Source of the DNA: an uncultured Acetatifactor sp.
GTDB taxonomy: Bacteria; Bacillota; Clostridia; Lachnospirales; Lachnospiraceae
NCBI GenBank assembly: GCA_947625475.1
Contig: CANQOL010000013.1
Span: forward strand, 1 to 64,000
Direction: 5' to 3'
DNA: 64,000 bases
In this document: positions 1 to 8,617 of the stretch, in pieces
Layout of the letters: every line of letters begins with the position of its first letter
Position numbering within the stretch: position 1 is the stretch's first letter
The notes under the pieces: model-generated
The model's input: only the letters and a program-made list of their open reading frames with translations
Database searches by the model: none
Told to the model about the DNA's origin: nothing
Program-made: the position numbers and the translations under genes

Positions 1-40
1 GCCTATCCTGTGGACCAGACAGGATAGGCATTTTTATTTT
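1..40 (+). terminator. Rho-independent terminator of an upstream gene
   Basis: A perfect 11-bp inverted repeat (arms 1-11 and 19-29, 7-nt loop) is followed at once by a T-rich tract (31-40). This is a classic intrinsic terminator for a plus-strand gene that ends left of the window. Confidence 0.85.
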
Positions 41-349
41 CGCTTTTTCTTTCTCTTTTGGAGAAAGGCAAGCAACGTCACAATCTTTCCTGCGATTCAC
101 CCTTATTTATTTTTTCCTCTGCCTTTTCCCTGTTTGTTTTGCTATTTGCCGCTTTTTCCCTGCCATTTACCCCCCCCTATTAACGCAACTCAATATAATT
201 TTATCGAGAAACAATAAAAATATATTGACAAACGATTTCGCATGTGGTACTTTGGTAGCGAAGGGACGGGGAGGGGCGGTCAGATTTGCAAAAGGTCATA
301 CCCCGGACAGAGAGAAATGCAGAGAATAAGAGGAAAAGGAGACAGGACG
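41..349. other. Non-coding gap upstream of the DUF2975 operon
   Basis: This is T/C-rich, AT-richer than the genes around it, and holds no convincing gene. The only structure I can support is the promoter at 225-253. An in-frame ATG at 242 would extend the following gene, but it overlaps that promoter and lacks a ribosome binding site. Confidence 0.6.
225..253 (+). promoter_or_regulatory. Sigma-A-type promoter for the DUF2975/XRE operon
   Basis: A perfect -35 TTGACA (225-230) is separated by 17 bp from a 4/6 -10 TACTTT (248-253). The AT-rich stretch just upstream (about 191-224) could hold an operator for the XRE regulator encoded downstream, but I could not define one. Confidence 0.6.
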
Positions 350-814
350 ATGAAGGATACGGTTCGGGATAAAAAGCTTCTGGCGAGAGGAACCAAGTAT
401 CTGCTGGATGTGATGTTTGTGGGAGGGATTGCGCTGACGCTCTCTCTTCCCTGGACGGTCCGCTGGATCGGAGAGTATCTGCCGGAGGTGGAGGCTCACT
501 ATGGGGAGCTGGTGCTGATCTATACGGTGCTGGGGATTGCGGCTCTGGTCATTGTGCGGGAGCTGCGCAGGATCTTCCGGACGGTGCTGGCGGAAAACTG
601 TTTTGTGAAGGAGAACGTGGTGAGCCTGCGGAAGATGGGCAAGTGGAGCCTGTTCATCGCCTTTATGTCCGTGGTGCGCAGCGTGGTGTTCCTGACGGTG
701 GCCATGCTGGTGGTGGTTTTGGTGTTCCTCATAGCGGGACTCTTCAGCGGAGTGCTGGCCCAGGTGTTTGAGGAAGCGGTGCGCTGTAAGGAAGAAAACG
801 ATCTGACGATCTAG
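350..814 (+). CDS. DUF2975 family membrane protein
   Basis: This 154-residue protein has four predicted hydrophobic segments and the overall pattern of the DUF2975 family (Firmicutes membrane proteins of unknown role). Such genes are usually followed by a small YozG-like XRE regulator, as here. The start at 350 is chosen because AGGAAAAGGAG lies just upstream; the in-frame ATG at 242 would overlap the promoter and add a non-hydrophobic, Gly/Arg-rich leader. The next gene starts 14 bp after the stop. A shared role with the regulator (sensing or small-molecule response) is inference. Confidence 0.75.
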   Translation: MKDTVRDKKLLARGTKYLLDVMFVGGIALTLSLPWTVRWIGEYLPEVEAHYGELVLIYTVLGIAALVIVRELRRIFRTVLAENCFVKENVVSLRKMGKWSLFIAFMSVVRSVVFLTVAMLVVVLVFLIAGLFSGVLAQVFEEAVRCKEENDLTI

Positions 815-828
815 GAGGACGAGGGACA

Positions 829-1047
829 ATGGCGATTGTAATCAATCTGGATGTGATGATGGCGAAGCGCAAAAAGGGGCTCACCGAGCTGGCGGGGGAG
901 GTGGATATCACCCTGGCGAATTTGTCCATCTTAAAGAACAATAAGGCGAAGGCAGTCCGGCTCTCAACTCTGGACGCCATCTGCAGGGCCCTGGACTGCC
1001 AGCCCGGGGACATACTGGAATATGTGGAGGATCAAAAGGATGAGTGA
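829..1047 (+). CDS. Small XRE/Cro-CI family transcriptional regulator (YozG-like)
   Basis: This 72-residue protein is almost entirely a helix-turn-helix domain. It runs from MAIVINLDVMMAKRKKG through the recognition helix region (ITLANLSILKNNKAKAVR) to the family-typical ending LDAICRALDCQPGDILEY. A strong AGGAGG site precedes the ATG. Its stop overlaps the next start (ATGAGTGA), so it is translationally coupled to the DUF4173 gene. In this family the regulator is commonly encoded beside a DUF2975 protein. It probably autoregulates the operon from the promoter at 225-253; this is inferred from context. Confidence 0.85.
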   Translation: MAIVINLDVMMAKRKKGLTELAGEVDITLANLSILKNNKAKAVRLSTLDAICRALDCQPGDILEYVEDQKDE

Positions 1048-2833
1048 ACAGATCAAACCGGAGGGGATGGGGCAGACAGCGGCGACCGGACAGAGCGCAG
1101 GGGGAGCGCAGGGCACCTGGATGGGACAGACAGCGGCGGCCGGGCAGAGTGCAGGGGGAGCGCAGGGCACCTGGATGGGACAGACAGCGGCGGCCGGGCA
1201 AAACGCAGCGGGAGCGCAGGGCACCTGGGATAGGCCGGCGCCTGTGGCCGGGGGAGCCTTCCAGGGGAATGGGGGAGCTTCCGGGAGCCCGGAGACAGAG
1301 TATTCTGCCCGGATGAGACAGGGTTTTCACATTTTTGGGACGGCAGCCTTTCTCTACGCCTGCTTTTATGCCTTCTGTATGTACCGGAACGCTTCGGGGA
1401 TCACCTACCCTTTTTTCGTGGCCGGCGGCTTGGCGTATATCTGCTTTTGCTTCTCCAAACTAGGGATGCCCTTGAAAAAAGGCAGTGTCTTTTATATGGG
1501 AGCCATGCTGCTGCTGGCCGTTTCCGCCTGCTGCACCGACGACGCCCGGATCATCGGGATGAATAAATGGGGCGTCTTCCTGCTGGGAATGAGCTTTCTG
1601 CTGTCCACGGTCTTTCGGACCGGGGGCTGGAAGCTGGGCAAGTATCTGGGGGCCATCTGCGAGACGGCGGTTATGGCCTTCGGGGAGCTGGGCAGGCCCT
1701 TCCGGGATGCGGCCTGGTATGTCAGGAACCGGATGAGCCGGAAAAAGGGGAAGCTTTTGTATGTGGCGGGAGGGCTGGCGATAGCCGTTCCCCTGGTGGG
1801 AGTGGTATTCCTTCTGCTGACCAGCGCGGACGCAGTGTTTCGGGATCTGTCGGAGCGCCTGCTGGGCCATATCCGGCTGGGGAGTCTGTTTACCGTATGC
1901 CTGATGATCCTGGGGATGTTCCTGGCCTGCTACTGTATTTTGAGCTATCTCTGCCGGAAGAGGATCCCGGAGGATACCAAAGACCGGCGGAAGGGGGAGC
2001 CGCTGCTGGCCATCACCGTCTCCGGCATACTGACGCTGCTGTATCTGGTGTTCAGCGGGATTCAGATTTTGTACCTGTTCCTGGGGCGGATGCAGCTCCC
2101 CGGAGGGTACACCTACGCGGAGTACGCCAGGGAGGGGTTCTTCCAGCTGCTGGCGGTGAGCTTCTTAAATCTGGTGCTGGTGCTGGCGGGCCTGGCCTTT
2201 TTCAGGGAGAGCCGGGTCCTGAAGGGGGTCCTGACGGTGATGAGCCTGTGTACCTTTGTGATGATCGCCTCCAGCGCCCTGCGGATGATCCTCTACATTC
2301 GGTTCTATTATCTGACCTTCCTGCGGATTTTGGTGCTCTTTGGCCTGGCGGTGCTGGCCCTGCTGTTTTTGGGCATACTGGTAAGTATTTTCCGGGAGAG
2401 CTTTCCGCTGTTTGGATACAGTGTGGCGGTGGTGACCCTGTGTTATCTGGCCCTGTCCTTCTCCCGGCCGGACTATTGGATCGCCAGGGTCAATGTGGAG
2501 GCCATGACCCGGAGCGAGGATGGCTTTTTCCTGGGGAGGCCCTACCACGATTACCGGTTTCTCAGCACTCTGAGCGCGGACGCGGCGCCGGTCCTGATCC
2601 CCTGGATGGCGGAGAACGGCTATGATCTGAATGCCTTTTACCGGGACGAGGCCGACGGTGCCTTGTACGACAGCAGGGAGTATGTGATGGATCGGGATGC
2701 CGCGGAGGGCTTTGGATACGTGTATCTGAGGCGGATGCAGGAGCGGACAGGGGAGGGGGGAATCCGGCACTTTAACCTGTCCCGGTACGCACTGGAGACG
2801 GAGATCCTCTTTCGGACCACGGAGGGTATGTGA
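1040..2833 (+). CDS. DUF4173 (DUF4153-like) polytopic membrane protein with N-terminal repeats
   Basis: This 597-residue protein is of unknown function. Residues 10-63 are three tandem copies of an 18-residue Gly/Ala/Gln/Thr-rich unit. About eleven membrane segments follow (roughly residues 95-480), then a soluble tail containing WIARVNVEA and an LSADAAP stretch, the latter typical of DUF4173 C-termini. The ATG at 1040 has GGAGG upstream and overlaps the stop of the regulator; the ATG at 1022 lacks this spacing. The low-complexity N-terminus is presumably cytoplasmic and disordered. Confidence 0.7.
   Translation: MSEQIKPEGMGQTAATGQSAGGAQGTWMGQTAAAGQSAGGAQGTWMGQTAAAGQNAAGAQGTWDRPAPVAGGAFQGNGGASGSPETEYSARMRQGFHIFGTAAFLYACFYAFCMYRNASGITYPFFVAGGLAYICFCFSKLGMPLKKGSVFYMGAMLLLAVSACCTDDARIIGMNKWGVFLLGMSFLLSTVFRTGGWKLGKYLGAICETAVMAFGELGRPFRDAAWYVRNRMSRKKGKLLYVAGGLAIAVPLVGVVFLLLTSADAVFRDLSERLLGHIRLGSLFTVCLMILGMFLACYCILSYLCRKRIPEDTKDRRKGEPLLAITVSGILTLLYLVFSGIQILYLFLGRMQLPGGYTYAEYAREGFFQLLAVSFLNLVLVLAGLAFFRESRVLKGVLTVMSLCTFVMIASSALRMILYIRFYYLTFLRILVLFGLAVLALLFLGILVSIFRESFPLFGYSVAVVTLCYLALSFSRPDYWIARVNVEAMTRSEDGFFLGRPYHDYRFLSTLSADAAPVLIPWMAENGYDLNAFYRDEADGALYDSREYVMDRDAAEGFGYVYLRRMQERTGEGGIRHFNLSRYALETEILFRTTEGM
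1067..1228 (+). repeat. Three tandem 54-bp in-frame repeats
   Basis: Three consecutive 54-bp units encode 18-residue copies that start MGQTAA and end GAQGTW. Copies 1 and 2 differ at a single residue, which implies recent duplication. They lie at the N-terminus of the DUF4173 protein. Confidence 0.9.
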
Positions 2834-2847
2834 GAAAGGAGCTGGCG

Positions 2848-4266
2848 ATGTCTATGCTTTCGTTTGTTTTGACAGGGATGCTGATACTGATGACTGTGGG
2901 GTGTATTGTGCCCCTTGTGAGCAGGCGGCGGGGCGGAAAGCTGTGGGATTATCCGGTGCTGCTCTCCTTTGGGGCGGCCTTCGCGGCGGGGCTTCTGGCC
3001 TGCCTGTGGGTGTGCCTGAACGGATTCGCGGAGTCGGATAATGTGCTGTCGAATCTGATGGAGCTTGTGCTGGCGGCGGTGGGAGGGGGAATGTTCGTCT
3101 TTTACCCTGCTCTGCTGACCTTAATCAATCTGGTCAGTCTCTTTTGCCTTCCCCGGCAGGGGAAATGGAAGAAGGCCCTCCGGCGCTTTGAATGGCTGAC
3201 GGTTCTTCTGGGAAGCCTCTACAGCGGCATGTACGCCCTGATCACAGAGATTGACTTTGGAGCCCAGTGGCAGGAGCAGCTCTACAACAGTCAGATCCAC
3301 CAGCCCATCTGGAGCGGCGGCCTGCCGACGGTGATCCTTCTTGCTCTGACGGGAGTGGCGGGCTATCTGATTCTGGAGCTGGTGCCCCTGGGAAAGCTCC
3401 CGCCCCTGGCCGCGGTGCTGTCCATGTCCGCCATGTACCTGGGAATGGGGGAATGTATCCTCTGGTGCGTCCAGATGATGGGACAGGGGGAGTGGGTGCT
3501 GTGTGTCTTCCCCGGCAACTGCGTGCTGATTGCCGCAAAGACCGTGCGCAGGGAGCTGCTCCGGTGGAGGGAGCTGGAGAGGGAGAGAGCGGGTGCGGCG
3601 CCCGGGACTGCCGGGGCGGAGAAGGTCTCTGCCCAGGGGGCGCCGGGCGGTCAGGCCGCCGGGGGCGCGGACATTTCTGCTGCGGGGCTGCAGGGCGTCC
3701 GGAGCGCCGGGAAGTTTCCCCTCCTGCGGCACATTTTGGAGAATGCGCTGCTCTGGCCTCTGCTGGCTTTGGTGCTGGCGCTGCCTCTTCTGGGGATTTT
3801 GCTGTGCATCCTGATGCTCTTTGGGCAGCAGCCGGACGCCCTGATCAAGGCTTGGACAGAGACCGCCCAGTGGACCCTTTCCGGGCGCACAGCCCCGCCC
3901 AATCTGATCTATGACGAGCATTATCTGTGCACCGTGGCGGCGGGAGGACATGAAAGGCTGGTGAAGCCTCTGCGCATGGGGGAGAGGCACGGCCACCGGG
4001 TGGTGGTGAACCGGCAGCTGTGTATTGCCAATGCCTTTGAACAGCTGCTGGAGGAACGCACCCCCGCCTTCCACAGGAGACTGCGGCATTTTTACGATAC
4101 CTGCGGACTTCCGGTGGCGAGGCTGATCCGCACCAAGTGGGCCGCGGACGCGGTGTATCTGATGATGAAGCCCCTGGAGTGGATTTTCCTGGCGGTGCTT
4201 TATCTGTTTGATCCCAGGCCGGAGGACCGGATCGCGGTGCAGTATCTGCCCCGCCGTCAGCCTTAG
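2848..4266 (+). CDS. Polytopic membrane protein, DUF6688-like C-terminus
   Basis: This 472-residue protein has about six N-terminal membrane segments (residues 5-230), a low-complexity Ala/Gly linker (about 245-285), another hydrophobic pair (about 295-330) and a conserved soluble tail. The tail contains CTVAAGGH, RHGHRVVVNRQLCIANAFE and MKPLEWIF. I associate that tail with DUF6688, from memory and without a search. The ATG at 2848 is preferred over the GTG at 2830 because AAAGGAG lies 6 nt upstream. It follows the DUF4173 gene by 14 bp, so both belong to one operon. The function is unknown. Confidence 0.55.
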   Translation: MSMLSFVLTGMLILMTVGCIVPLVSRRRGGKLWDYPVLLSFGAAFAAGLLACLWVCLNGFAESDNVLSNLMELVLAAVGGGMFVFYPALLTLINLVSLFCLPRQGKWKKALRRFEWLTVLLGSLYSGMYALITEIDFGAQWQEQLYNSQIHQPIWSGGLPTVILLALTGVAGYLILELVPLGKLPPLAAVLSMSAMYLGMGECILWCVQMMGQGEWVLCVFPGNCVLIAAKTVRRELLRWRELERERAGAAPGTAGAEKVSAQGAPGGQAAGGADISAAGLQGVRSAGKFPLLRHILENALLWPLLALVLALPLLGILLCILMLFGQQPDALIKAWTETAQWTLSGRTAPPNLIYDEHYLCTVAAGGHERLVKPLRMGERHGHRVVVNRQLCIANAFEQLLEERTPAFHRRLRHFYDTCGLPVARLIRTKWAADAVYLMMKPLEWIFLAVLYLFDPRPEDRIAVQYLPRRQP

Positions 4267-4334
4267 ACGTCCATCCCTTTTCCGGCCGATTCCGGGCCGG
4301 TTCATCTGGGCCCGGTCAAACTTAAGAAAATTTA

Positions 4335-4364
4335 TGTACAAATATTCCTGAAATAGGGTATAAT
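4335..4364 (+). promoter_or_regulatory. Promoter at leader element copy A
   Basis: A perfect -10 TATAAT (4359-4364) has a weak TGTACA -35 18 bp upstream (4335-4340). As in copy B at 13741, the -10 is followed immediately by the same palindrome arm GTCCACAGG. Confidence 0.5.
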
Positions 4365-4456
4365 GTCCACAGGGGGAGAAACCTCTGTGGACTTTTATGT
4401 ATGACAATAGAAAACTCGCAGAGGGTGTTTTCTATTATTCCATATGTGCTGGGCGC
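4365..4456 (+). promoter_or_regulatory. Leader element copy A (divergent)
   Basis: The inverted repeat GTCCACAG (4365-4372) / CTGTGGAC (4385-4392) directly follows the -10 box. A second hairpin has 9-bp arms ATAGAAAAC/GTTTTCTAT around 4418-4446. The element ends with ATTCCATATGTGC-TGG-GCGC (4437-4456), a weaker version of the GTGCGCC-TGGN-GGCGCAC hairpin found in copies B and C. It lies upstream of the DUF4358/MBOAT operon. A regulatory or antitermination leader is inferred from conservation across three operons. Confidence 0.5.
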
Positions 4457-4502
4457 GGACGTTTGATTCTGCGCTTGGCGGTGGGAAGGAGTATGAGCCG
4501 GA

Positions 4503-5162
4503 ATGGGGATTATGAGGAAGAAACTGACAGTTCTTTTATTGACGGCGGCCCTGTGTGTGCAGCTGGCCGCCTGCGGAGGAAAAGAGGCGGGCTCCGGGGA
4601 GCAGGACGGCGCCGGCCAGGGCAGCCAGCAGGAGAACACCCAGAATGGGGATATACAGGACACCGGCAGCGTCCAGGACACAGCGCAGGGGGAGGATCCG
4701 GAGCAGGCAGCCGCGCAGGCGCAGCTCCAGGCGCTGCGGGATGCGGTGGCGGAGGTTTTGGGGGAGGATTATTGGCCCAACACCCAGATGCCCCCTGAGT
4801 TTTTGGCGGACTACGGCCTGAAAGAGGATATGTATGAAGGCTTCCTGGGGGAGATGCCCATGATCAGCGTCAATGTGGACACGCTGATCCTGATCAAGGC
4901 CAGGGAGGACCAGGTGGAGGCTGTGGAGGCAGTTTTGAACAGCTATCGGGATGCGCTGGTGTCGGATACCATGCAGTATCCCATGAACCTGGGCAAGATT
5001 CAGGCATCCCGGATTGAGGTGATGGGGCAGTATGTGTGCTTTGTCCAGCTGGGGGCGGACGTGACGGAGGGCATGGAGATCGGGGATGAGGAAATCATCC
5101 GCCTGTGCCAGGAGCAAAACGAGCTGGCCATCACAGCCATTGAGCAGGCGGCGGCCCGGTAA
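4503..5162 (+). CDS. DUF4358 domain lipoprotein
   Basis: This 219-residue exported lipoprotein has a basic N-terminus, a hydrophobic core and the lipobox LAAC with Cys24. An acidic, Gln-rich linker (about 26-75) follows, then a C-terminal DUF4358 domain (about 80-215) with VDTLILIKA and GQYVCFVQLG. DUF4358 proteins are unknowns frequently encoded beside MBOAT O-acyltransferases, as here: the MBOAT gene starts 14 bp later. It may be an extracytoplasmic accessory of polymer O-acetylation (inference). The start at 4503 has GGAAGGAG about 13 nt upstream, which is long; the ATG at 4512 is an alternative. Confidence 0.75.
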   Translation: MGIMRKKLTVLLLTAALCVQLAACGGKEAGSGEQDGAGQGSQQENTQNGDIQDTGSVQDTAQGEDPEQAAAQAQLQALRDAVAEVLGEDYWPNTQMPPEFLADYGLKEDMYEGFLGEMPMISVNVDTLILIKAREDQVEAVEAVLNSYRDALVSDTMQYPMNLGKIQASRIEVMGQYVCFVQLGADVTEGMEIGDEEIIRLCQEQNELAITAIEQAAAR

Positions 5163-5176
5163 GGGAGATCAGACCC

Positions 5177-6592
5177 ATGGTATTTAGCAGTGTAGTATTT
5201 CTGTTTCGGTTTTTACCCCTGTTTATGATTTTATATTTTGCGGCCCCCGGGAGGATGAAAAATGTGGTCCTCCTGCTGGGGAGCCTGTTTTTTTACGCCT
5301 GGGGGGAGCCGGTCTATGTGCTGCTGATGCTGTTTTCCACCCTCTCCGACTATCTGCACGGCCTGGCCATAGGGGCCTGCCGCAGGAAGGGGACGGCCCG
5401 GATTTTTCTGGTGAGCTCCCTGCTGATCAACCTGGGGGTGCTGGGCTTTTTCAAGTACGCCAATTTCCTGATCGGCACAGTGAATGCCCTGGGGGGCTGG
5501 TCGGTTCCCCTGCTGGATCTGCATCTGCCCATCGGGATTTCCTTTTACACCTTCCAGACCATGTCCTACACCATAGACTGCTACCGGGGGGAGGCCAGGG
5601 TGCAGAGGAATCTTCTGGATTTCGCGGTCTATGTGACCATGTTCCCGCAGCTCATCGCGGGCCCCATTGTCAAGTACCGGGACGTACAGGATCAGCTGCG
5701 GGTCAGAAAGCCGGATATTCTGGAGATCGCCCAGGGCTGCAGGCGTTTTGTGGCGGGCCTGGCCAAGAAGGTGCTGCTGGCCAATCAGTTTGGGCTTCTG
5801 TGGGAGAGCGTAAAGGAGACCCCCTCCGGAGACCTGACGGTGCTGGGGGCCTGGCTGGGGATTGCCGCCTTTGCCCTGCAGATTTATTTTGATTTTTCCG
5901 GGTACTCGGATATGGCCATCGGGCTGGGCCGGATCCTGGGCTTTCGGTTCCCGGAAAATTTCCGGTATCCTTACGTGTCCCGGTCCGTCACGGAGTTCTG
6001 GCGCAGGTGGCATATTTCCCTGGGAAGCTGGTTTCGGGAGTATGTGTACATTCCCCTGGGGGGGAACCGAAGGGGTCTGCCCCGGCAGATTTTCAATATT
6101 CTGCTGGTGTGGATGCTGACGGGCATCTGGCACGGAGCGGGATGGAATTTCCTGATCTGGGGGCTTTGGTTTGCCCTATGGCTGATTTTGGAAAAGGTGT
6201 TTTTGGGGAAGCTCCTGGAGAGGCTGCCCGCCGTTTTCGGGCGTGTGTATACGCTGGCGGCGGTGCTGGTGAGCTGGGTGTTTTTCTCCCTGGAGGGAAC
6301 GGGACGGATCCTGGGATACCTGGGGGCCATGTTCGGGGCGGGGAGCGCGGGGCTGGCAGGCAGGGAAGCCGTTTTCGCCCTGCGGGAAAATTTCCTGCTG
6401 CTGGCGGTGGGCGCGGTGGCGGCAACCCCTCTGGCCGGGAGCCTGGCCCGGAGAATGGAGGGGGCAGGCAGCGGCTGGGGCATCGCCCTGTGCCGGGTGC
6501 TGGAGAAGCTGATTCTGGCGGGGCTTTTGCTGGCCAGTGTGGTTTACATAGTGGAGGCGTCCTATAACCCGTTTTTGTATTTCCGGTTTTAG
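5177..6592 (+). CDS. MBOAT O-acyltransferase (AlgI/DltB/PatA type)
   Basis: This 471-residue polytopic enzyme carries the family hallmarks: PIGISFYTFQTMSYTIDCYRG near residue 115, FPQLIAGPIV, HISLGSWFREYVYIPLGGN, and the catalytic region GIWHGAGWNFLIWG with active-site His319. MBOAT proteins move an acyl (usually acetyl) group across the membrane and pass it to an exported partner that esterifies a surface polymer. The lipoprotein gene lies upstream and the DHHW partner gene downstream, so this is a complete AlgI/AlgJ-like module. A GGGAG site precedes the ATG. Confidence 0.93.
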   Translation: MVFSSVVFLFRFLPLFMILYFAAPGRMKNVVLLLGSLFFYAWGEPVYVLLMLFSTLSDYLHGLAIGACRRKGTARIFLVSSLLINLGVLGFFKYANFLIGTVNALGGWSVPLLDLHLPIGISFYTFQTMSYTIDCYRGEARVQRNLLDFAVYVTMFPQLIAGPIVKYRDVQDQLRVRKPDILEIAQGCRRFVAGLAKKVLLANQFGLLWESVKETPSGDLTVLGAWLGIAAFALQIYFDFSGYSDMAIGLGRILGFRFPENFRYPYVSRSVTEFWRRWHISLGSWFREYVYIPLGGNRRGLPRQIFNILLVWMLTGIWHGAGWNFLIWGLWFALWLILEKVFLGKLLERLPAVFGRVYTLAAVLVSWVFFSLEGTGRILGYLGAMFGAGSAGLAGREAVFALRENFLLLAVGAVAATPLAGSLARRMEGAGSGWGIALCRVLEKLILAGLLLASVVYIVEASYNPFLYFRF

Positions 6593-6655
6593 GCGGATGA
6601 AAAGGGCGGCTTCCTGCGGGCCTGTATGGGGCGCGGAAGCGCTGCGGAGGATAAG

Positions 6656-7855
6656 ATGGATCTGTTGGAAGAGCGCAGAAATGCGGCGGTCACAGTGTTT
6701 TTCCTTTTCGGGATCCTGCTGGTTTTGACGGCGGCGGATCTGATCGGGGGAGAGAGGCTGTTTTCCGAGGCGGAAAATCGAATACTGGCGCAAAAGCCGG
6801 TCTGGAACACCGGCCAGGTCTTGGCGGGGGAATATGCGCAGGCATATGAAGAGTATGCGGCGGATCAGTTTGTGGGGCGGGAGAAATGGGTTTCCCTAAA
6901 GAGCCTTATGGATCTGGCCCAGCAGAAAAAGGAGATCGGCGGCGTGTATCTGGGCAGGGGAGGGTATCTCATCGAACAGCACCTGCCCCGGAATTATCCT
7001 GCCCGGCTGGAGGATCAGAAGCTGGCCCTCCTGGAGCTTTTGACAGAGCGGTATCCCCAGACCCTTGTGATGCTGGTACCCACGGCGGACAACGTGCTGG
7101 AGAAGAGAATGCCGGCCTTTGCCCCTTACTATGACCAGGAGGCATTTTTGGAGCGTGTCCGGAATCTGGTGGGGGAGAAGCGGTATGTGGATGTGCTGGG
7201 CATCCTGCGGGAGCACGCCGGGGAAGAAATCTATTACCGGACGGATCACCACTGGACTACCCTGGGGGCGCTGTACGCCTATCAGGAGCTGATGGGACAC
7301 ACCGGAGGAAGGGCGGGGCGCTACGATCCCGGGGAGCTGGCGGCGGTCTCCGAGAGCTTCCGGGGAACCCTGTATTCCAGGCTCCCCGTCTTTGACAGGC
7401 AGGATGAGATCCGCATTTTGCCGGGGACGCAGGCTTATCCGGTGGAGATCACCTATGATTTCGGGAAAAAAGCGCAGAGCTGTTATGAGGACAAATACCT
7501 GTCCGCCAAGAATCAGTACGGATATTTTCTGGATGACAGTCACAGCTTTGTGGAGATCGACACAGGGTATCACACGGGGAAAACCCTGTTTGTCATCAAG
7601 GACTCCTACGCAAATACCCTGATTCCTCTGCTGGTGCCTGAGTACAGCCGGATCTATGTGCTGGATCCCCGGTATTTTTTCGGAGAGCTGTTTGAATTTA
7701 TGGATCACTATCAGGAGAGAAGCGGGGAGATGGATGTGCTGGTGCTCTACAACTGTATCCATTTCCTGGAGGATTTCCGGTACTATCCGCAAATCTATGA
7801 GCTGACGGGGGAGGGCGCAGGGGCCCAGGCCCGGGCAGAAGGAGGAAATCCATGA
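6656..7855 (+). CDS. DHHW-family exported protein (AlgJ-like O-acetylation partner)
   Basis: This 399-residue protein has an N-terminal signal anchor (about residues 12-30) and an extracytoplasmic domain with the signature DHHW (Asp197-His198-His199-Trp200). It also has a GKTLFVIKDSYANTLIPLL block, equivalent to the nucleophile region of AlgJ/AlgX SGNH-like enzymes. These proteins transfer acetyl groups delivered by an MBOAT partner to polysaccharide. The start at 6656 has GGAGG 5 nt upstream; the in-frame ATG at 6626 has none. It follows the MBOAT gene and overlaps the HAD gene by 4 bp. Confidence 0.85.
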   Translation: MDLLEERRNAAVTVFFLFGILLVLTAADLIGGERLFSEAENRILAQKPVWNTGQVLAGEYAQAYEEYAADQFVGREKWVSLKSLMDLAQQKKEIGGVYLGRGGYLIEQHLPRNYPARLEDQKLALLELLTERYPQTLVMLVPTADNVLEKRMPAFAPYYDQEAFLERVRNLVGEKRYVDVLGILREHAGEEIYYRTDHHWTTLGALYAYQELMGHTGGRAGRYDPGELAAVSESFRGTLYSRLPVFDRQDEIRILPGTQAYPVEITYDFGKKAQSCYEDKYLSAKNQYGYFLDDSHSFVEIDTGYHTGKTLFVIKDSYANTLIPLLVPEYSRIYVLDPRYFFGELFEFMDHYQERSGEMDVLVLYNCIHFLEDFRYYPQIYELTGEGAGAQARAEGGNP

Positions 7856-8526
7856 GGGCGGTTTTGTTTGATATGGACGGGGTGCTGCTGGATACGGAGC
7901 GGCTGGGCCGGGAAAGCTGGCTGGAGGCGGCCCGCAGGTGGGGGATAGAGGATATGGAGAGCTTTTATCCCGCCTGCATCGGCAGAAATCTGGCGGACAC
8001 CAGGGATTTGTTTACGGCCCATTACGGAGGCCGGTACGATTACGAAGAGTTCCGCCGGTTCACCGGCCGGTGGTTTCAGGACTACATAGACCGGCAGGGG
8101 ATGCCGGTGAAGGCCGGGGCCCGGCAGGTGCTGGAGGGGCTGAAGAAGGAGGGCTGGCGCATGGGGCTGGTTTCCTCCACCCGCCAGGAGAGAGTGAGGC
8201 AGCAGCTGGGGGAGGCGGGCCTGCTCTCTTACTTTTCGGTGCTGGTCACCGGGGATATGGTGGAGCACAGCAAGCCGGAGCCGGATATTTATCTGCTGGG
8301 CTGTGAACGGCTGGGCACCCGGCCGGGGGAGACCTACGCGGTGGAGGACTCCTACAACGGGATCCGCTCCGCCTTCCGGGCCGGGCTGCTGCCGGTGATG
8401 GTGCCGGATCTGATCGGGCCGGATGGGGAGATGCGTGAGAAGTGCCTGGTCATCTGCCGGGATCTGATTCAGGCGGGAGAGTTCCTTCGCGGGTGGGAGC
8501 CGGAGAAAGCGCCTGGGCAGGTGTGA
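7852..8526 (+). CDS. HAD-superfamily hydrolase, beta-phosphoglucomutase-like
   Basis: This 224-residue protein has the N-terminal motif DMDGVLLDTE (nucleophile Asp7, acid/base Asp9), a helical cap domain, motif II LVSST, the lysine of SKPEPDIY and the acidic motif VEDSYNGIRSA. It belongs to the beta-phosphoglucomutase/phosphatase subgroup; the substrate cannot be read from sequence. The start overlaps the stop of the DHHW gene (ATGA). A sugar-phosphate phosphatase or mutase role fits the neighbourhood but is not shown. Confidence 0.8.
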   Translation: MRAVLFDMDGVLLDTERLGRESWLEAARRWGIEDMESFYPACIGRNLADTRDLFTAHYGGRYDYEEFRRFTGRWFQDYIDRQGMPVKAGARQVLEGLKKEGWRMGLVSSTRQERVRQQLGEAGLLSYFSVLVTGDMVEHSKPEPDIYLLGCERLGTRPGETYAVEDSYNGIRSAFRAGLLPVMVPDLIGPDGEMREKCLVICRDLIQAGEFLRGWEPEKAPGQV

Positions 8527-8617
8527 GGGGCAGGCCTTGGAGGGCTTCTTTGCGGAGACGGGAGAGAATGGAACCGGGCCGGGCCGCGGGAGGAAGACGG
8601 CGGAAAGGAAGGGTCAT

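Noticed and set aside
4282..4300. CCGGCC/GGCCGG hairpin after the DUF6688-like gene as a terminator
   Set aside because: The stem is good but no T-tract follows, so an intrinsic terminator cannot be claimed.
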